Source: UBA822 sp965249775
GTDB taxonomy: Bacteria; Gemmatimonadota; Gemmatimonadetes; Longimicrobiales; Gaopeijiaceae
Length of the DNA: 64,000 nucleotides
Direction: 5' to 3'
NCBI GenBank assembly: GCA_965249775.1
Contig: OZ252253.1
Span: 62,001 to 126,000, forward strand
This document shows, piece after piece, positions 41,105 through 50,497 of this stretch. The stretch's first letter is position 1, and every line of letters begins with the position of its first letter. The position numbers were made by a program, and so were the translations under genes. The notes under the pieces are model-generated. The model saw only the letters and a list, made by a program, of their open reading frames with translations, had not been told where the DNA came from and did no database searches.

Positions 41105-41300
41105 GGGTAGTTGAGCCTGCGGCGCCACGAGATGGGCTACCAAAATGGCCGTGCCGGGCCCGCGGATCTAACGTGCCGAATCCCCGGACAGCCGGTTTCT
41201 GGAACCTTTCGAGGCCATAAAACCGTAGATTGACAGGCAGGCCCCGGCCCTGCGAGCTTACTGAGCTTTGAAGCGGACATAACCGAGGCGGACGGTCCAG

Positions 41301-42923
41301 ATGTTCAACTCCATACGAGCCCGGATCATCATCATTCTTCTGATGGTCGGCGTCAGCATTGGATACGTGTACGCCAACGGGATCACGCTGGGCCTGGATC
41401 TCCAGGGCGGCATGCACCTCGTCCTCGAGGTGGATGACCCGGACGGTACGATGACGCCCGACGCCCGTGCCGACGCCATCGACCGGGCCGAGCGTATTCT
41501 GCGCACCCGCATCGATGAGTTCGGCGTCGAGGAGCCACTGGTCCAGAAAGCGGGAACCGAACGCCTCATCGTAGAGTTGCCCGGAATCGGTCCCGACGAC
41601 GAGAGTCGGGCGAAGGATATCATACAGCAGTCTGCGTTCCTCGAGTTCAAGCTCGTGCTTCCCGTCACGGAGCTCGAGCCCGCGCTTGCCAGGATCGACC
41701 GCCAGATTGTCGCGGCGTTGGGCCCGGATTCGATTCGGGCGCTCGGTCGAGATGCGGAGGCTCCTACCAGCGACGTCGAGAGCATTCTCTTCGGGGGCGA
41801 CCAGGCGGACTCAATCCAGGCGGACAGCACTGGAGTCGATGAGGTGGCAGAAGAAGAGGATCAGTCGCTCAACCTCAGGCCCTTCACATCTATACTCCTT
41901 GGCGGAGACGTCGAGGGCACCTATCTCGTCGCGACGGAGGACGTGGAGGTGGCCACCTCTTTCCTCGAGTTGTCCGAGGTGCAGCGGGCTCTGCCGAGGA
42001 ACATATCCCTCCACTGGGAGGCGGAGCCGACCAGTGTGGCGCAGACGACGTACCGCCGCCTCTACGTCACGGAAGAGGATGCGTTCGTAACAGGGGAAGA
42101 CCTGGAGGATGCAACGGCGCAGCGGGATCCGCAGTTCAACCAGGCCCAGGTGAACTTCGAGTTCAATAGGGCCGGCGGTAGGCGCTTCGCTCGTTTCACG
42201 GAGCAGAATATCGGTAATCTCATCGCCATCGTGCTCGACGAGGAGATCGTGAGCGCGCCGGTGGTGCGAGCTCGCATCGGGGCTAGCGGCGTCATAGAGA
42301 TGGGCAACGCCGACATGACCGAAGCGGCGGACCTCGCGTTGGTGCTTCGGGCGGGTGCGTTGCCGGCCCGTCTGGCGATCATGGAGGAGCGGACGGTTGG
42401 GCCCTCACTCGGGCAGGACTCCATCGACAGCGGCCAGGTCGCCGGCATCATCGGGGGGATCGCCGTAGTGCTGATCATGATCCTCTACTACCGCCTGGCG
42501 GGGGTCTTGGCGGTGATGGCCCTGGGCGTGTACCTGACGTTGGTCGTGGGTGGCCTCGCGGCGTTCAACGCCGTGCTCACGCTTCCGGGGATCGCGGGCC
42601 TGATTCTGTCGGTGGGAATGGCTGTGGACGCAAACGTGCTCATCTTCGAACGCATCCGAGAAGAGCTGATCCTCGGGCGGGCCACCCGGACGGCGGTGGA
42701 CGAGGGCTTCCATCACGCGTTGTCCGCCATCGTCGATGCAAACATAACGACGCTGTTTACCGCGCTCATCCTCTTCCAGTTCGGGACGGGGCCCGTGAGG
42801 GGCTTCGCGGTGACCCTTTCGATCGGGATCGTGGCCTCGTTCTTCTCGGCACTTTATGTGACCCGAACCCTCTTCCTCATCTACTTGTCGGGGAAGAAGG
42901 CATCGGACCCGATCAGCATCTGA
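41301..42923 (+). CDS. secD: Protein translocase subunit SecD
   Basis: Inner-membrane subunit of 540 aa that uses the proton gradient to aid Sec export. N-terminal helix (IIIILLMVGVSIGYVYA), motif GLDLQGGMHL, the P1 periplasmic domain, then the SecDF family membrane bundle (IIGGIAVVLIMILYYRL, AVLTLPGIAGLILSVGMAVD, ANVLIFERIREE). The periplasmic part carries an acidic insert (about residues 150-200) that many SecD proteins lack. secF follows 10 bases on. Confidence 0.95.
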   Translation: MFNSIRARIIIILLMVGVSIGYVYANGITLGLDLQGGMHLVLEVDDPDGTMTPDARADAIDRAERILRTRIDEFGVEEPLVQKAGTERLIVELPGIGPDDESRAKDIIQQSAFLEFKLVLPVTELEPALARIDRQIVAALGPDSIRALGRDAEAPTSDVESILFGGDQADSIQADSTGVDEVAEEEDQSLNLRPFTSILLGGDVEGTYLVATEDVEVATSFLELSEVQRALPRNISLHWEAEPTSVAQTTYRRLYVTEEDAFVTGEDLEDATAQRDPQFNQAQVNFEFNRAGGRRFARFTEQNIGNLIAIVLDEEIVSAPVVRARIGASGVIEMGNADMTEAADLALVLRAGALPARLAIMEERTVGPSLGQDSIDSGQVAGIIGGIAVVLIMILYYRLAGVLAVMALGVYLTLVVGGLAAFNAVLTLPGIAGLILSVGMAVDANVLIFERIREELILGRATRTAVDEGFHHALSAIVDANITTLFTALILFQFGTGPVRGFAVTLSIGIVASFFSALYVTRTLFLIYLSGKKASDPISI

Positions 42924-42933
42924 GACGGATTCC

Positions 42934-43893
42934 ATGAGACTGTTCGACCAGGCCAAATACTCGTTCATCGAGGCACGCCGCCGGGCTTATGTGTTCTCTG
43001 CAGCCCTGATTCTCACGGGAGTCGGGGCAATGGTCTTCAACGTGTTCAGCATCGGAACCTGGCAGGACTACGGCGTGGACTTCACCGGCGGGTCGCTGAT
43101 CCAGGTCGAGTTCCATCAGCCCGCCACCGCCGGCGAGCTCCGGGACGCACTAGGTGGCTCGCAAGCTCCGCCGATCACGCGTTTCGGCGAGGAAAACGAA
43201 TTCACGATCCGCGCACCGCTCGGGGACGAAGACGTGGAGACCATAGGGGCGGGCATCCAGAGTCAACTAGAGGCCGCGTTCGGGGGTGGCGCGTTCACCA
43301 TACTGCGAACCGAGAACGTAGGACCGAAGATCGGAGAGGAGCTACAGACGAAGGCGCTGTTGGCCGTTCTGTACTCCTTCATCTTGACCCTGGTCTATAT
43401 CGCCATCCGGTTCGAGCTTCGCTTTGGCTTGGCTGCGGTTATCGCGACGGCGCACGACATTCTGATCACATTAGGCTTCCTGGCTCTGTTCAGGGTCGAG
43501 ATCGCGCTGCCCACAGTGGCGGCCATCCTGACGATCGTCGGGTATTCGCTGAACGACACGATCGTGGTGTTCGATCGCGTCAGGGAGAATCTCAACGCCA
43601 AGGGTGGCCGACGGGAAGATCCGAAGGCACTCGTGAACCGCTCGATCAACGAGACACTCCCTCGGACCGTGCTCACGTCCGGGACGACGCTCGGGGTCCT
43701 GTTGGCTCTCCTGGTCGTGGGTGGCGCGGTGATTCAGGATTTCACGCTGGTACTGATCCTGGGCGTCACGGTCGGGACGTATTCTTCCATCTTCGTGGCG
43801 TCGCCGGCCCTGCTCGAGATCCAGAAGCGGTTCGGCGATGGTACTGCAAGTCGCGAGCGGCGCAAGAAGCGCGGGGCTCACGCCACCACCTAA
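42934..43893 (+). CDS. secF: Protein translocase subunit SecF
   Basis: Partner of SecD, 319 aa. N-terminal helix, the motif GVDFTGGSLIQVEF, and five membrane helices with the Asp/Arg elements (VYIAIRFELRFG, TVAAILTIVGYSLNDTIVVF, DRVRENL, NETLPRTVLTSGTT). The C-terminus is basic. It is cotranscribed with secD and followed eight bases on by tatD. Confidence 0.96.
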   Translation: MRLFDQAKYSFIEARRRAYVFSAALILTGVGAMVFNVFSIGTWQDYGVDFTGGSLIQVEFHQPATAGELRDALGGSQAPPITRFGEENEFTIRAPLGDEDVETIGAGIQSQLEAAFGGGAFTILRTENVGPKIGEELQTKALLAVLYSFILTLVYIAIRFELRFGLAAVIATAHDILITLGFLALFRVEIALPTVAAILTIVGYSLNDTIVVFDRVRENLNAKGGRREDPKALVNRSINETLPRTVLTSGTTLGVLLALLVVGGAVIQDFTLVLILGVTVGTYSSIFVASPALLEIQKRFGDGTASRERRKKRGAHATT

Positions 43894-43901
43894 CCGGCTC
43901 C

Positions 43902-44666
43902 GTGTTCGACAGTCACTGCCATCTCACAGACGGCCGCTTCGATGAAGATCGGGCGGCCGTTCTCGAAGCCGCGGTGGATACAGGCGTCACCCGTATGGTC
44001 ACCGTCGCCTCGAATCTCGAGGATGCCAGGGCGGCCGCCGCTCTGGCGGAGGGTCATCCGGCGCTCTGGTCGACGGCCGGGGTCCATCCCCACGAGGTCT
44101 CCGAAGCCGAGGACGCCGACCTCGAGGCGGTCCGAGAGCTGGCTGCCACGCATCGCCGAGTCGTGGCCATCGGCGAGACCGGCCTGGACTACTTCTACGA
44201 TCACTCCCCGCGCGAGCTCCAGCGGCGCTGGTTCGAGGCACACGTGGAGCTTGCCGCCGACCTCGATCTTCCTGTTGTGATTCACACCCGTGAGGCGGAA
44301 GACGATACGATCGCGGTTCTACGAAACGCACCCGAGTCGGTTCTCAATGTCCTCCACTGCTTTACGGGGAGCATGAAGCTGTTGGAGGTGGGCTTGGAGG
44401 AGGGTTGTTATGTCTCGTTTGCGGGGATCATTACATTCTCCAAATTCGATGGTCAGGACGGCGTACGGGCGGTCCCCGAAGATCGCTTGCTGGTCGAGAC
44501 GGACGCGCCTTATCTGGCGCCGGTGCCGCGTCGGGGAAAACGAAATGAACCGGCCTTCGTCACGCACGTGGTGGCCGCGCTCGCCGACATCCGGGGCGAA
44601 GACCTCGACGCGGTGGCGAAGTCCACGGCGGAGAACGCCGAACGGTTTTACGCGCTTGGGGCTTGA
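43902..44666 (+). CDS. tatD: TatD family metal-dependent deoxyribonuclease
   Basis: TIM-barrel hydrolase of 254 aa. Metal ligands: FDSHCHL at the start, GETGLDYFYDHS, VIHTREA, LHCFTG, and ETDAPYLAP near the C-terminus. Members act as 3'-5' exonucleases on damaged DNA or RNA. The start is GTG. The last codons lie three bases before the mutL start. Confidence 0.93.
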   Translation: MFDSHCHLTDGRFDEDRAAVLEAAVDTGVTRMVTVASNLEDARAAAALAEGHPALWSTAGVHPHEVSEAEDADLEAVRELAATHRRVVAIGETGLDYFYDHSPRELQRRWFEAHVELAADLDLPVVIHTREAEDDTIAVLRNAPESVLNVLHCFTGSMKLLEVGLEEGCYVSFAGIITFSKFDGQDGVRAVPEDRLLVETDAPYLAPVPRRGKRNEPAFVTHVVAALADIRGEDLDAVAKSTAENAERFYALGA

Positions 44667-44668
44667 AT

Positions 44669-46657
44669 ATGCCACGCACGATTGAAGTCCTTCCGGATCT
44701 GGTCGCGAACCAGATCGCCGCCGGCGAGGTGGTGGAGCGTCCCGCGTCAGTGGTAAAGGAGCTGGTCGAGAACGCCCTGGACGCCCGGGCGACACGCATC
44801 GAAATCGATATCGAGCGTGGCGGGAAGCGACGCATCCGAGTGACAGACGACGGGGTCGGTATGGGCCGGGAGGACGCACTTGCCTCTCTCGACAGGCACG
44901 CCACGAGCAAGATCCGCGCTGCGACCGATCTTCAATCGGTAGGGACATTCGGCTTCCGAGGAGAAGCGCTTCCCTCTATCGCTGCGGTATCGCGAATGAC
45001 GATCCAGACGAAGGGAGAGTCCGACCCACTGGGCACCCGTGTTCGCGTGAGCGGTGGAACGATCACGGGGTTCGATGACGCTCCTCGGAAACAGGGCACG
45101 ACCGTCGAGGTATCCACGCTGTTCTACAACGCACCCGCCCGGTCGAAGTTCTTGAAGGCGGTCGGGGCGGAAGCCCGGGCCGTGAGCGACGTCGTGAGCG
45201 TCCTCGCCCTGGCCAACGCCTCAGTGGGCTTCGGGCTCACCTCCGGCGGACGCGTCCTCCTCGAATTGCCTCCCGCCTCGGATCTCACGGCCCGCGTGGC
45301 CGCTCTTTGGGGCAGGGAAGCGGCCACCACGCTGATCGCTATTTCCGCCGAGTCCGAAGAGATGACGCTACGCGGTCTGATCCAACGACCGGATGCAGCC
45401 AAGAGCGGATTTCGGCGGGCTCACCTCTTTGCGAACGGAAGGCCCTTTCGGAGTCGTCCACTGCTCGCGGCCCTCGATCGCGGCTATCGCACGACAATCC
45501 CGGAGAAGGTCCGGCCGTGGGCCTTCCTGTACCTGAGGATGCCACCGGGTACCGTGGATATGAACGTACATCCCGCCAAGGCAGAGGTGCGTTTTCGGGA
45601 CGCCGCGGCGGTGGAGTCCTTTGTCGAGGAAGCAGTGCGTGAGGGTCTTACGTCGGAGCCGAGTGCCGCCACCTTGGACACGCAACTGGCCGCTCCCCGG
45701 CTCCTGGTCCGCGAGCCGCGTCCTCCACGCGCCGATAGAGAATCCGCAGAAGAGAGTCAGACCGCCCTGTTTCTTTCGGCGGAAGTGGGTGCGTCTTCGC
45801 CTGCGGCGGCGTCTTCGGGTGCGGCGGCGTCATCGGGTGCGGCAGCCTCATCGGGTGCAGCGGCGTCATCGGGTGCAGAGACGTCATCGGGTACCGCGAC
45901 GTCATCGAGCCCTGAGGCTTCATCGCGTGCGGTTGCAACGCCTGATGCGTCCGCTCGCGAGACAGCTGCGCTCGACGCACCTGCCGGAGCGGCGGACGCA
46001 GGCGGCGGGACCGTTGGGCAGGATCTCGAGGACCACGACACGCGAGAGGGATCCGTCGGGGTCGAGCCTATCCCCGTGGTCGAAGAGCGGCCTCGCCTCT
46101 GGCAGGTGCTGAACACCTATGTCCTCGCGGAAACCCGCGAAGGTCTGATCATCATCGACCAGCACTCGGCCCACGAGCGAATCCTTTTCGAGCAGCTGAG
46201 CGTTGCGTTCGAAGAGAGCGGGCAGACGGGGCAAAGGCTTCTTTTCCCGCTCACCATTCGCCTCTCCAAAGCTGAGTACGAGCAAGTGGAGGCCCTGACC
46301 GGCATCCTCAACCGCGTGGGCTTCGAGGTTGAGGGCTTCGGCGGCAACACGATCATCGTACACGCGGTCCCGGACCCTCATCCCTACTTCGACCCCGATC
46401 GCTGCCTCCGCGAGATGATCGAAGACCTGGTTGCTGGATCGGACCTCACACGCTCGGCAAAGAACCAGCACGAGAAAATTGCCATGACGTTCGCCTGCAA
46501 GGGGGCGATCAAGGCTGGCCAGAGATTGAGCGAGAGCGAAATGCAGGAGCTGTTCGACCAGCTATTCGCCACCGAGCTGCCGTACCATGATGTCCACGGC
46601 CGCCCGACCATCGTCCGTCTGAGCAAGAGCGAGCTGGAGAGGAAATTCGGGCGGTGA
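44669..46657 (+). CDS. mutL: DNA mismatch repair protein MutL
   Basis: GHKL ATPase of 662 aa that links MutS to strand incision. N-terminal motifs: ELVENALDARA, DDGVGM, RHATSKI, FGFRGEALPSI. The C-terminal domain includes the endonuclease-type motif region (DQHSAHERILFEQL, ACKGAIKAG). Between them lies a low-complexity linker of Ala-Ala-Ser-Ser-Gly repeats (about residues 375-430). Whether the metal site DQHAxxERxxYE is functional is plausible, since DQHSAHERILFE keeps the key residues. ATG 44669 is used; TTG 44663 overlaps the tatD stop. It overlaps miaA by four bases. Confidence 0.95.
   Translation: MPRTIEVLPDLVANQIAAGEVVERPASVVKELVENALDARATRIEIDIERGGKRRIRVTDDGVGMGREDALASLDRHATSKIRAATDLQSVGTFGFRGEALPSIAAVSRMTIQTKGESDPLGTRVRVSGGTITGFDDAPRKQGTTVEVSTLFYNAPARSKFLKAVGAEARAVSDVVSVLALANASVGFGLTSGGRVLLELPPASDLTARVAALWGREAATTLIAISAESEEMTLRGLIQRPDAAKSGFRRAHLFANGRPFRSRPLLAALDRGYRTTIPEKVRPWAFLYLRMPPGTVDMNVHPAKAEVRFRDAAAVESFVEEAVREGLTSEPSAATLDTQLAAPRLLVREPRPPRADRESAEESQTALFLSAEVGASSPAAASSGAAASSGAAASSGAAASSGAETSSGTATSSSPEASSRAVATPDASARETAALDAPAGAADAGGGTVGQDLEDHDTREGSVGVEPIPVVEERPRLWQVLNTYVLAETREGLIIIDQHSAHERILFEQLSVAFEESGQTGQRLLFPLTIRLSKAEYEQVEALTGILNRVGFEVEGFGGNTIIVHAVPDPHPYFDPDRCLREMIEDLVAGSDLTRSAKNQHEKIAMTFACKGAIKAGQRLSESEMQELFDQLFATELPYHDVHGRPTIVRLSKSELERKFGR
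45789..45940 (+). repeat. 15-bp repeat array in the mutL linker
   Basis: A run of degenerate 15-bp units (type GCGGCGTCATCGGGT) encodes Ala-Ala-Ser-Ser-Gly about six to seven times and then decays. It lies in the linker between the ATPase and dimerisation domains, where length change is tolerated. It is likely prone to slippage in multiples of 15 bp, which keeps the frame. Confidence 0.85.
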
Positions 46658-47634
46658 GGGATTTCCTGGCGATCACGGGGCCGACGACTTCCGGGAAGAC
46701 GCAGCTCTCGATCACGGTCGCCGAGGCCCTCAACGGCGAAATCATCTGCATGGACTCCCGGCAGGTCTACCGGGGGATGGACATCGGCACGGACAAGGTC
46801 TCGGCCGAACATCGGAACCGGGTGCCTCATCACGGCCTCGATCTCCGGGACCCGGATGAGTTCTATAGCGCGGGTCAGTTCGGCCGGGACGCCCGCCGCT
46901 GCGTCGAAGAGATCTCCGGGCGGGGGCGGATCCCGATTCCGGTCGGAGGCACGGGTTTGTTTCTGCGATCCTTGACGCATCCCATCTTCAAGCAGCCGGA
47001 CATCGACACGGCGCGCCTGGAGGCCCTTCGCGGTTTCATGGCCAAGCAGCCCACGACCGAGCTCGTGCGCTGGGTCGGGGCGCTGGACTCCGGCCGCACG
47101 GAATTTGCCCGGGAGGGTGGTCCCCAGCGGCTGGGCCGGACCATCGAGGTAGCACTCCTCACGGGTCGGGCTCTCTCGTGGTGGCATGAGCAAGGAGAGC
47201 CCGACCAGGAGCCTCTCAACGGGCTGATCGTCGTACTCGAAAAGAACCTCGAAGAACTGGATCGGCGCATCGACGCCCGGGTAACCCGGATGGCGGCCGA
47301 AGGGCTGGTCGACGAAGTGAAGCGTTTGCTGGAGAAGGGATATGGGCCGGAGGATCCAGGAATGAGCGGCACGGGGTACCGGGAAGTCGCCTCCTACCTC
47401 GGAGGGGAAATGACGCTCGAGGAGGCACTCGACCGGATGCGGTCTCAAACGAGACAGTACGCGCGCCGGCAACTCACATGGTTCCGGCACCAGCTACCGG
47501 AAGACGCGTTACACGTCGATACTTCGCGGCCGCTGGACGCGCAGGTGGCGCAGGTGGTGGCGGCCTGGCAGTGTGGTGGCCTGGCGGCCCCTGGCCTGAA
47601 GCAATGGATGAATCGTGACGGGAAGGGCGAATGA
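46654..47634 (+). CDS. miaA: tRNA dimethylallyltransferase MiaA
   Basis: Transfers a dimethylallyl group to A37 of tRNAs reading UNN codons; 326 aa. P-loop GPTTSGKTQLS, the DSRQVYRGMDIGT motif, and substrate motifs GGTGLFLRSL, GTGYREVASYL and QYARRQLTWFR. The start is GTG 46654, overlapping the mutL stop (GTGA). Confidence 0.95.
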   Translation: MRDFLAITGPTTSGKTQLSITVAEALNGEIICMDSRQVYRGMDIGTDKVSAEHRNRVPHHGLDLRDPDEFYSAGQFGRDARRCVEEISGRGRIPIPVGGTGLFLRSLTHPIFKQPDIDTARLEALRGFMAKQPTTELVRWVGALDSGRTEFAREGGPQRLGRTIEVALLTGRALSWWHEQGEPDQEPLNGLIVVLEKNLEELDRRIDARVTRMAAEGLVDEVKRLLEKGYGPEDPGMSGTGYREVASYLGGEMTLEEALDRMRSQTRQYARRQLTWFRHQLPEDALHVDTSRPLDAQVAQVVAAWQCGGLAAPGLKQWMNRDGKGE

Positions 47635-47638
47635 TCGT

Positions 47639-48832
47639 ATGAAAATCGGGGTGACGTGTTATCCGACGTACGGTGGCTCCGGAGCCGTGGCCACCACGTT
47701 GGGGATCGAGCTCGCCGAGCGGGGGCACGAGGTCCATTTCGTGTCGTACGCTCAGCCCTTCCGTCTCGGACGTTTCCACGAGCGGGTGTTCTTCCACGAA
47801 GTGGAGATGGAGCAGTATCCCCTCTTCGAGCATCCCCCCTATACGTTGGCTCTCGCGGTCGCACTACATGACGCCGCGCGCACCCATGACCTGGACCTGA
47901 TCCACGTTCACTACGCTATTCCTCACGCCACCTCGGCGTGGATCGCGCAACAGATGCTCGGCGCGGAGGGTCCGCCCGTGGTCACCACGCTGCACGGCAC
48001 GGATATCACACTGGTGGGGATCCACCCGTCTTTCCAGGCGATCACCAGTTTCTCGATCCTCCAGTCGGAGGGGATCACCACAGTGTCGCAGTTCCTCAAG
48101 GACGAGACCGTCCGCGACTTCGGTGTTGCGGCGGATGCCATCGAGGTGATTCCGAACTTTCTCGATACGGACGTATACGTGCCCGGCAAGGAGCCCTGCC
48201 ACCGTCACACACTCGCCGAGCCGGACGAGAAAATCCTGATGCACGTGTCGAACTTCCGGCCTGTGAAGCGCGTGTCGGACGTGGTGGGCGTGTTTGCCGG
48301 CGTGGCCGAGCGGATGCCCGCGCGCTTGATCATGATCGGAGATGGGCCCGAACGGCCTCGTGCCATCGAGGCGGCGCAGACCCTTGGGGTGGAGGATCGT
48401 GTGGTCTTCCTAGGCAAGCACGGTGCGGTCGAGGAGCTGCTGCCGTGTGCCGACCTGTTTCTGCTGCCGAGCCAGTCCGAGTCCTTCGGCCTCGCCGCTC
48501 TCGAAGCGATGGCCTCAGGCGCGCCCGTCATAGCGTCGAAAGTGGGCGGCTTGCCCGAGGTCCTGCCGCACGGTGAAGCCGGATATCTCATCGAGCCCGG
48601 TGACGTCGACGGTATGACAGCAGGAGCCATGGAGATCTTGAGTGATCCCGACCGGTGGAAGGCGTTCAGCGCCGCGGGCCGCGCGGTGGCCGTGGAGCGT
48701 TTTTCGGCGGAGCGCGTGGTTCCGATATATGAGGACTACTGCGAGCGCGTCATCGAGACGCACCGGGACAACGCGGACTCACGCCACGCAGACTCGCGGA
48801 AAGCGGACGCACGCGTGGAGGACAGTGGGTGA
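47639..48832 (+). CDS. bshA: N-acetyl-alpha-D-glucosaminyl L-malate synthase BshA
   Basis: GT4 family glycosyltransferase of 397 aa. The N-terminal signature CYPTYGGSGAVATTLG is typical of BshA, which joins UDP-GlcNAc to L-malate in the first step of bacillithiol synthesis. Further motifs are HVHYAIPHA, TLHGTDITLVG, VSNFRPVKRV and SESFGLAALEAMASG. The C-terminus has a degenerate repeat tail (HADSRKADAR). bshB and bshC are not in the window. The start ATG 47639 follows the miaA stop; the gene overlaps uppP by four bases. Confidence 0.9.
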   Translation: MKIGVTCYPTYGGSGAVATTLGIELAERGHEVHFVSYAQPFRLGRFHERVFFHEVEMEQYPLFEHPPYTLALAVALHDAARTHDLDLIHVHYAIPHATSAWIAQQMLGAEGPPVVTTLHGTDITLVGIHPSFQAITSFSILQSEGITTVSQFLKDETVRDFGVAADAIEVIPNFLDTDVYVPGKEPCHRHTLAEPDEKILMHVSNFRPVKRVSDVVGVFAGVAERMPARLIMIGDGPERPRAIEAAQTLGVEDRVVFLGKHGAVEELLPCADLFLLPSQSESFGLAALEAMASGAPVIASKVGGLPEVLPHGEAGYLIEPGDVDGMTAGAMEILSDPDRWKAFSAAGRAVAVERFSAERVVPIYEDYCERVIETHRDNADSRHADSRKADARVEDSG

Positions 48833-49617
48833 GCGATTGGGAGGCGATCTTCCTCGGCGCGCTCCAGGGGGCGACCGAATTCTTACCGGTATCGAGCTCC
48901 GGCCACCTGGTGGTCGGCCAGACACTCCTCGGGTTGGAGATTCCGGGCGTGCAGTTCGAGGTCGTGCTGCATGTGGCCACACTGATTTCCGTGCTCGTGA
49001 TGTATCGGAGCCGTCTCATCGAGCTGCTCTACGGCGCGCTTCGGCGCGACGGAGATGCTTGGCGGTACGTAGGGCTGCTCGCCGTCGCGACGATCCCTGC
49101 GGCGGTCGTCGGTTTGTTCTTCCTGGACGCGATCGAGGGACTCTTCGAGAGCCCGTTCGTGCCGGCCACCGCCTTTCTTGTGACGGGAGCGATCCTTTGG
49201 AGCACACGCCGGGTCCTCGGGCGGGAGGATTGGAAGAAACCAGGGTGGGGCGTGGCCCTCTTGATCGGCCTCGCCCAGGCGTTCGCCCTGGTGCCTGGTA
49301 TCTCTCGTTCGGGGACGACGGTGGCGATGGCACTGTGGCTCGGCATGGCCGCGAAAGAGGCCGCCGCGTTTTCGTTCCTCATGGCGATCCCGGCGATCGT
49401 CGGAGCTGCGTTGATCCAGATTCCGGACGTCGCTTCGCAGGGCCTGACGCTCTCGGGTACCGCTCTGGCCGCCGGCTCCGTCGTGGCGGCCATCACCGGG
49501 GTCCTGGCGATCAAGGCCTTCGTGGTTCTGCTCGAGCGCAAGACCTTCCACCGCTTCGCCATCTACTGTTGGGCGCTCGGGACGGCTTTCCTCATCTACC
49601 TCTTGGCGGTCGGGTAG
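48829..49617 (+). CDS. uppP: Undecaprenyl-diphosphatase UppP/BacA
   Basis: Integral membrane phosphatase of 262 aa that recycles the C55 lipid carrier for wall synthesis. It has both family motifs: GALQGATEFLPVSSSGHLV, and PGISRSGTTVAMALWLGM with the catalytic Ser/Arg. It has about eight membrane segments. GTG start overlapping the bshA stop. The last codons coincide with the first unit of the 21-bp repeat array at 49603. Confidence 0.95.
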   Translation: MSDWEAIFLGALQGATEFLPVSSSGHLVVGQTLLGLEIPGVQFEVVLHVATLISVLVMYRSRLIELLYGALRRDGDAWRYVGLLAVATIPAAVVGLFFLDAIEGLFESPFVPATAFLVTGAILWSTRRVLGREDWKKPGWGVALLIGLAQAFALVPGISRSGTTVAMALWLGMAAKEAAAFSFLMAIPAIVGAALIQIPDVASQGLTLSGTALAAGSVVAAITGVLAIKAFVVLLERKTFHRFAIYCWALGTAFLIYLLAVG

Positions 49618-49707
49618 TGGGACTTGGCGGTCGGATTGTGGGACCTAGCGATCGGATTGTGCCGCTTGGCGATCGGATTGTGGGACCTACCGTTCGGGTG
49701 GTGGGAC
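49603..49707 (+). repeat. Five tandem 21-bp repeats between uppP and birA
   Basis: Five adjoining 21-bp units (starting at 49603, 49624, 49645, 49666 and 49687) follow the pattern TTGGCGGTCGGATTGTGGGAC with three to six changes each. The first unit includes the uppP stop codon, and the last ends one base before the birA GTG. The unit is a multiple of three. The array looks like a minisatellite grown from the 3' end of uppP; it may affect birA translation initiation. Confidence 0.9.
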
Positions 49708-49708
49708 G

Positions 49709-50497
49709 GTGAGTAGAGCGCCCGGGGCACTCGATCGCTGGGAGGGTAGGCCAGTCGAAGAGTGGGCGCGGCGATGGGACGTTCCGTGCGTGGAGGCCTA
49801 CGACGAGCTTCCCAGCACTAACGATCGCCTCTGCGATCTGGCGGAGGCCGGCGCCGCCCATTTCACAGTGGTGACCGCCGACTCCCAGACGGCCGGGAAG
49901 GGACGTGGCGGGAAGCGTTGGGAGTCCCCCGCCGGAATGGGCCTCTGGATCTCGTTTCTCGTGCGAAGTGACTCGGAGGTCCCGCCGACGCTGGTCCCGA
50001 TCCTCGTGGGATTGGCCACGACCCGGGCTCTCGTGCGGCTCTGTCCATCGCTGAAGCCTGGGATCAAGTGGCCGAACGACATCGAGGTAGAGGGCCGAAA
50101 GCTCGGGGGTATTCTTTGTGAGGGCGCGGGCCCCGGAGCGATCGTTGTCGGGGTCGGCCTCAACCTGCGACAGGGGATCGAGGACTTCGACCCGGCGTTG
50201 AAGGAACGAGCCGCGTCGATCGAGATGGCGGGCTGCATGGGCGTGAGTAGATCGAGAGTCGCCAGTGAGCTCCTTGATGCGGCGCGTTCCCTGGTCGATT
50301 CACCTCCGGCCCTCCTGGACGAGCGGTTGAGGCGGGAGGTCCAAGACCGCGATATTCTGACCGGTCGAACGGTGCGTACCGAGGTGGGAGTCGCGGGGCG
50401 GGCGATCGGCATCGCGGCCGACGGAGCACTCCTGGTAGAGGTCGAGGGCCGAGTCCAGGAGATTCGAGCGGGGGGTGTGTTGGCCCTGGAAGCATGA
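49709..50497 (+). CDS. birA: Biotin--[acetyl-CoA-carboxylase] ligase
   Basis: Attaches biotin to the carboxyl carrier protein; 262 aa. Motifs: STNDRLCDLA, the biotinyl-AMP loop AGKGRGGKRWESP, KWPNDIEVEGRKLGGIL, and the C-terminal SH3-like cap (GRAIGIAADGALLVE). No N-terminal helix-turn-helix, so it is ligase only and not a repressor. GTG 49709 directly abuts the 21-bp repeats. coaX follows, a frequent neighbour in other genomes. Confidence 0.94.
   Translation: MSRAPGALDRWEGRPVEEWARRWDVPCVEAYDELPSTNDRLCDLAEAGAAHFTVVTADSQTAGKGRGGKRWESPAGMGLWISFLVRSDSEVPPTLVPILVGLATTRALVRLCPSLKPGIKWPNDIEVEGRKLGGILCEGAGPGAIVVGVGLNLRQGIEDFDPALKERAASIEMAGCMGVSRSRVASELLDAARSLVDSPPALLDERLRREVQDRDILTGRTVRTEVGVAGRAIGIAADGALLVEVEGRVQEIRAGGVLALEA

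Noticed and set aside
49603..49707. CRISPR-like array
   Set aside because: Units are directly adjoining and degenerate with no unique spacers, so it is a minisatellite.
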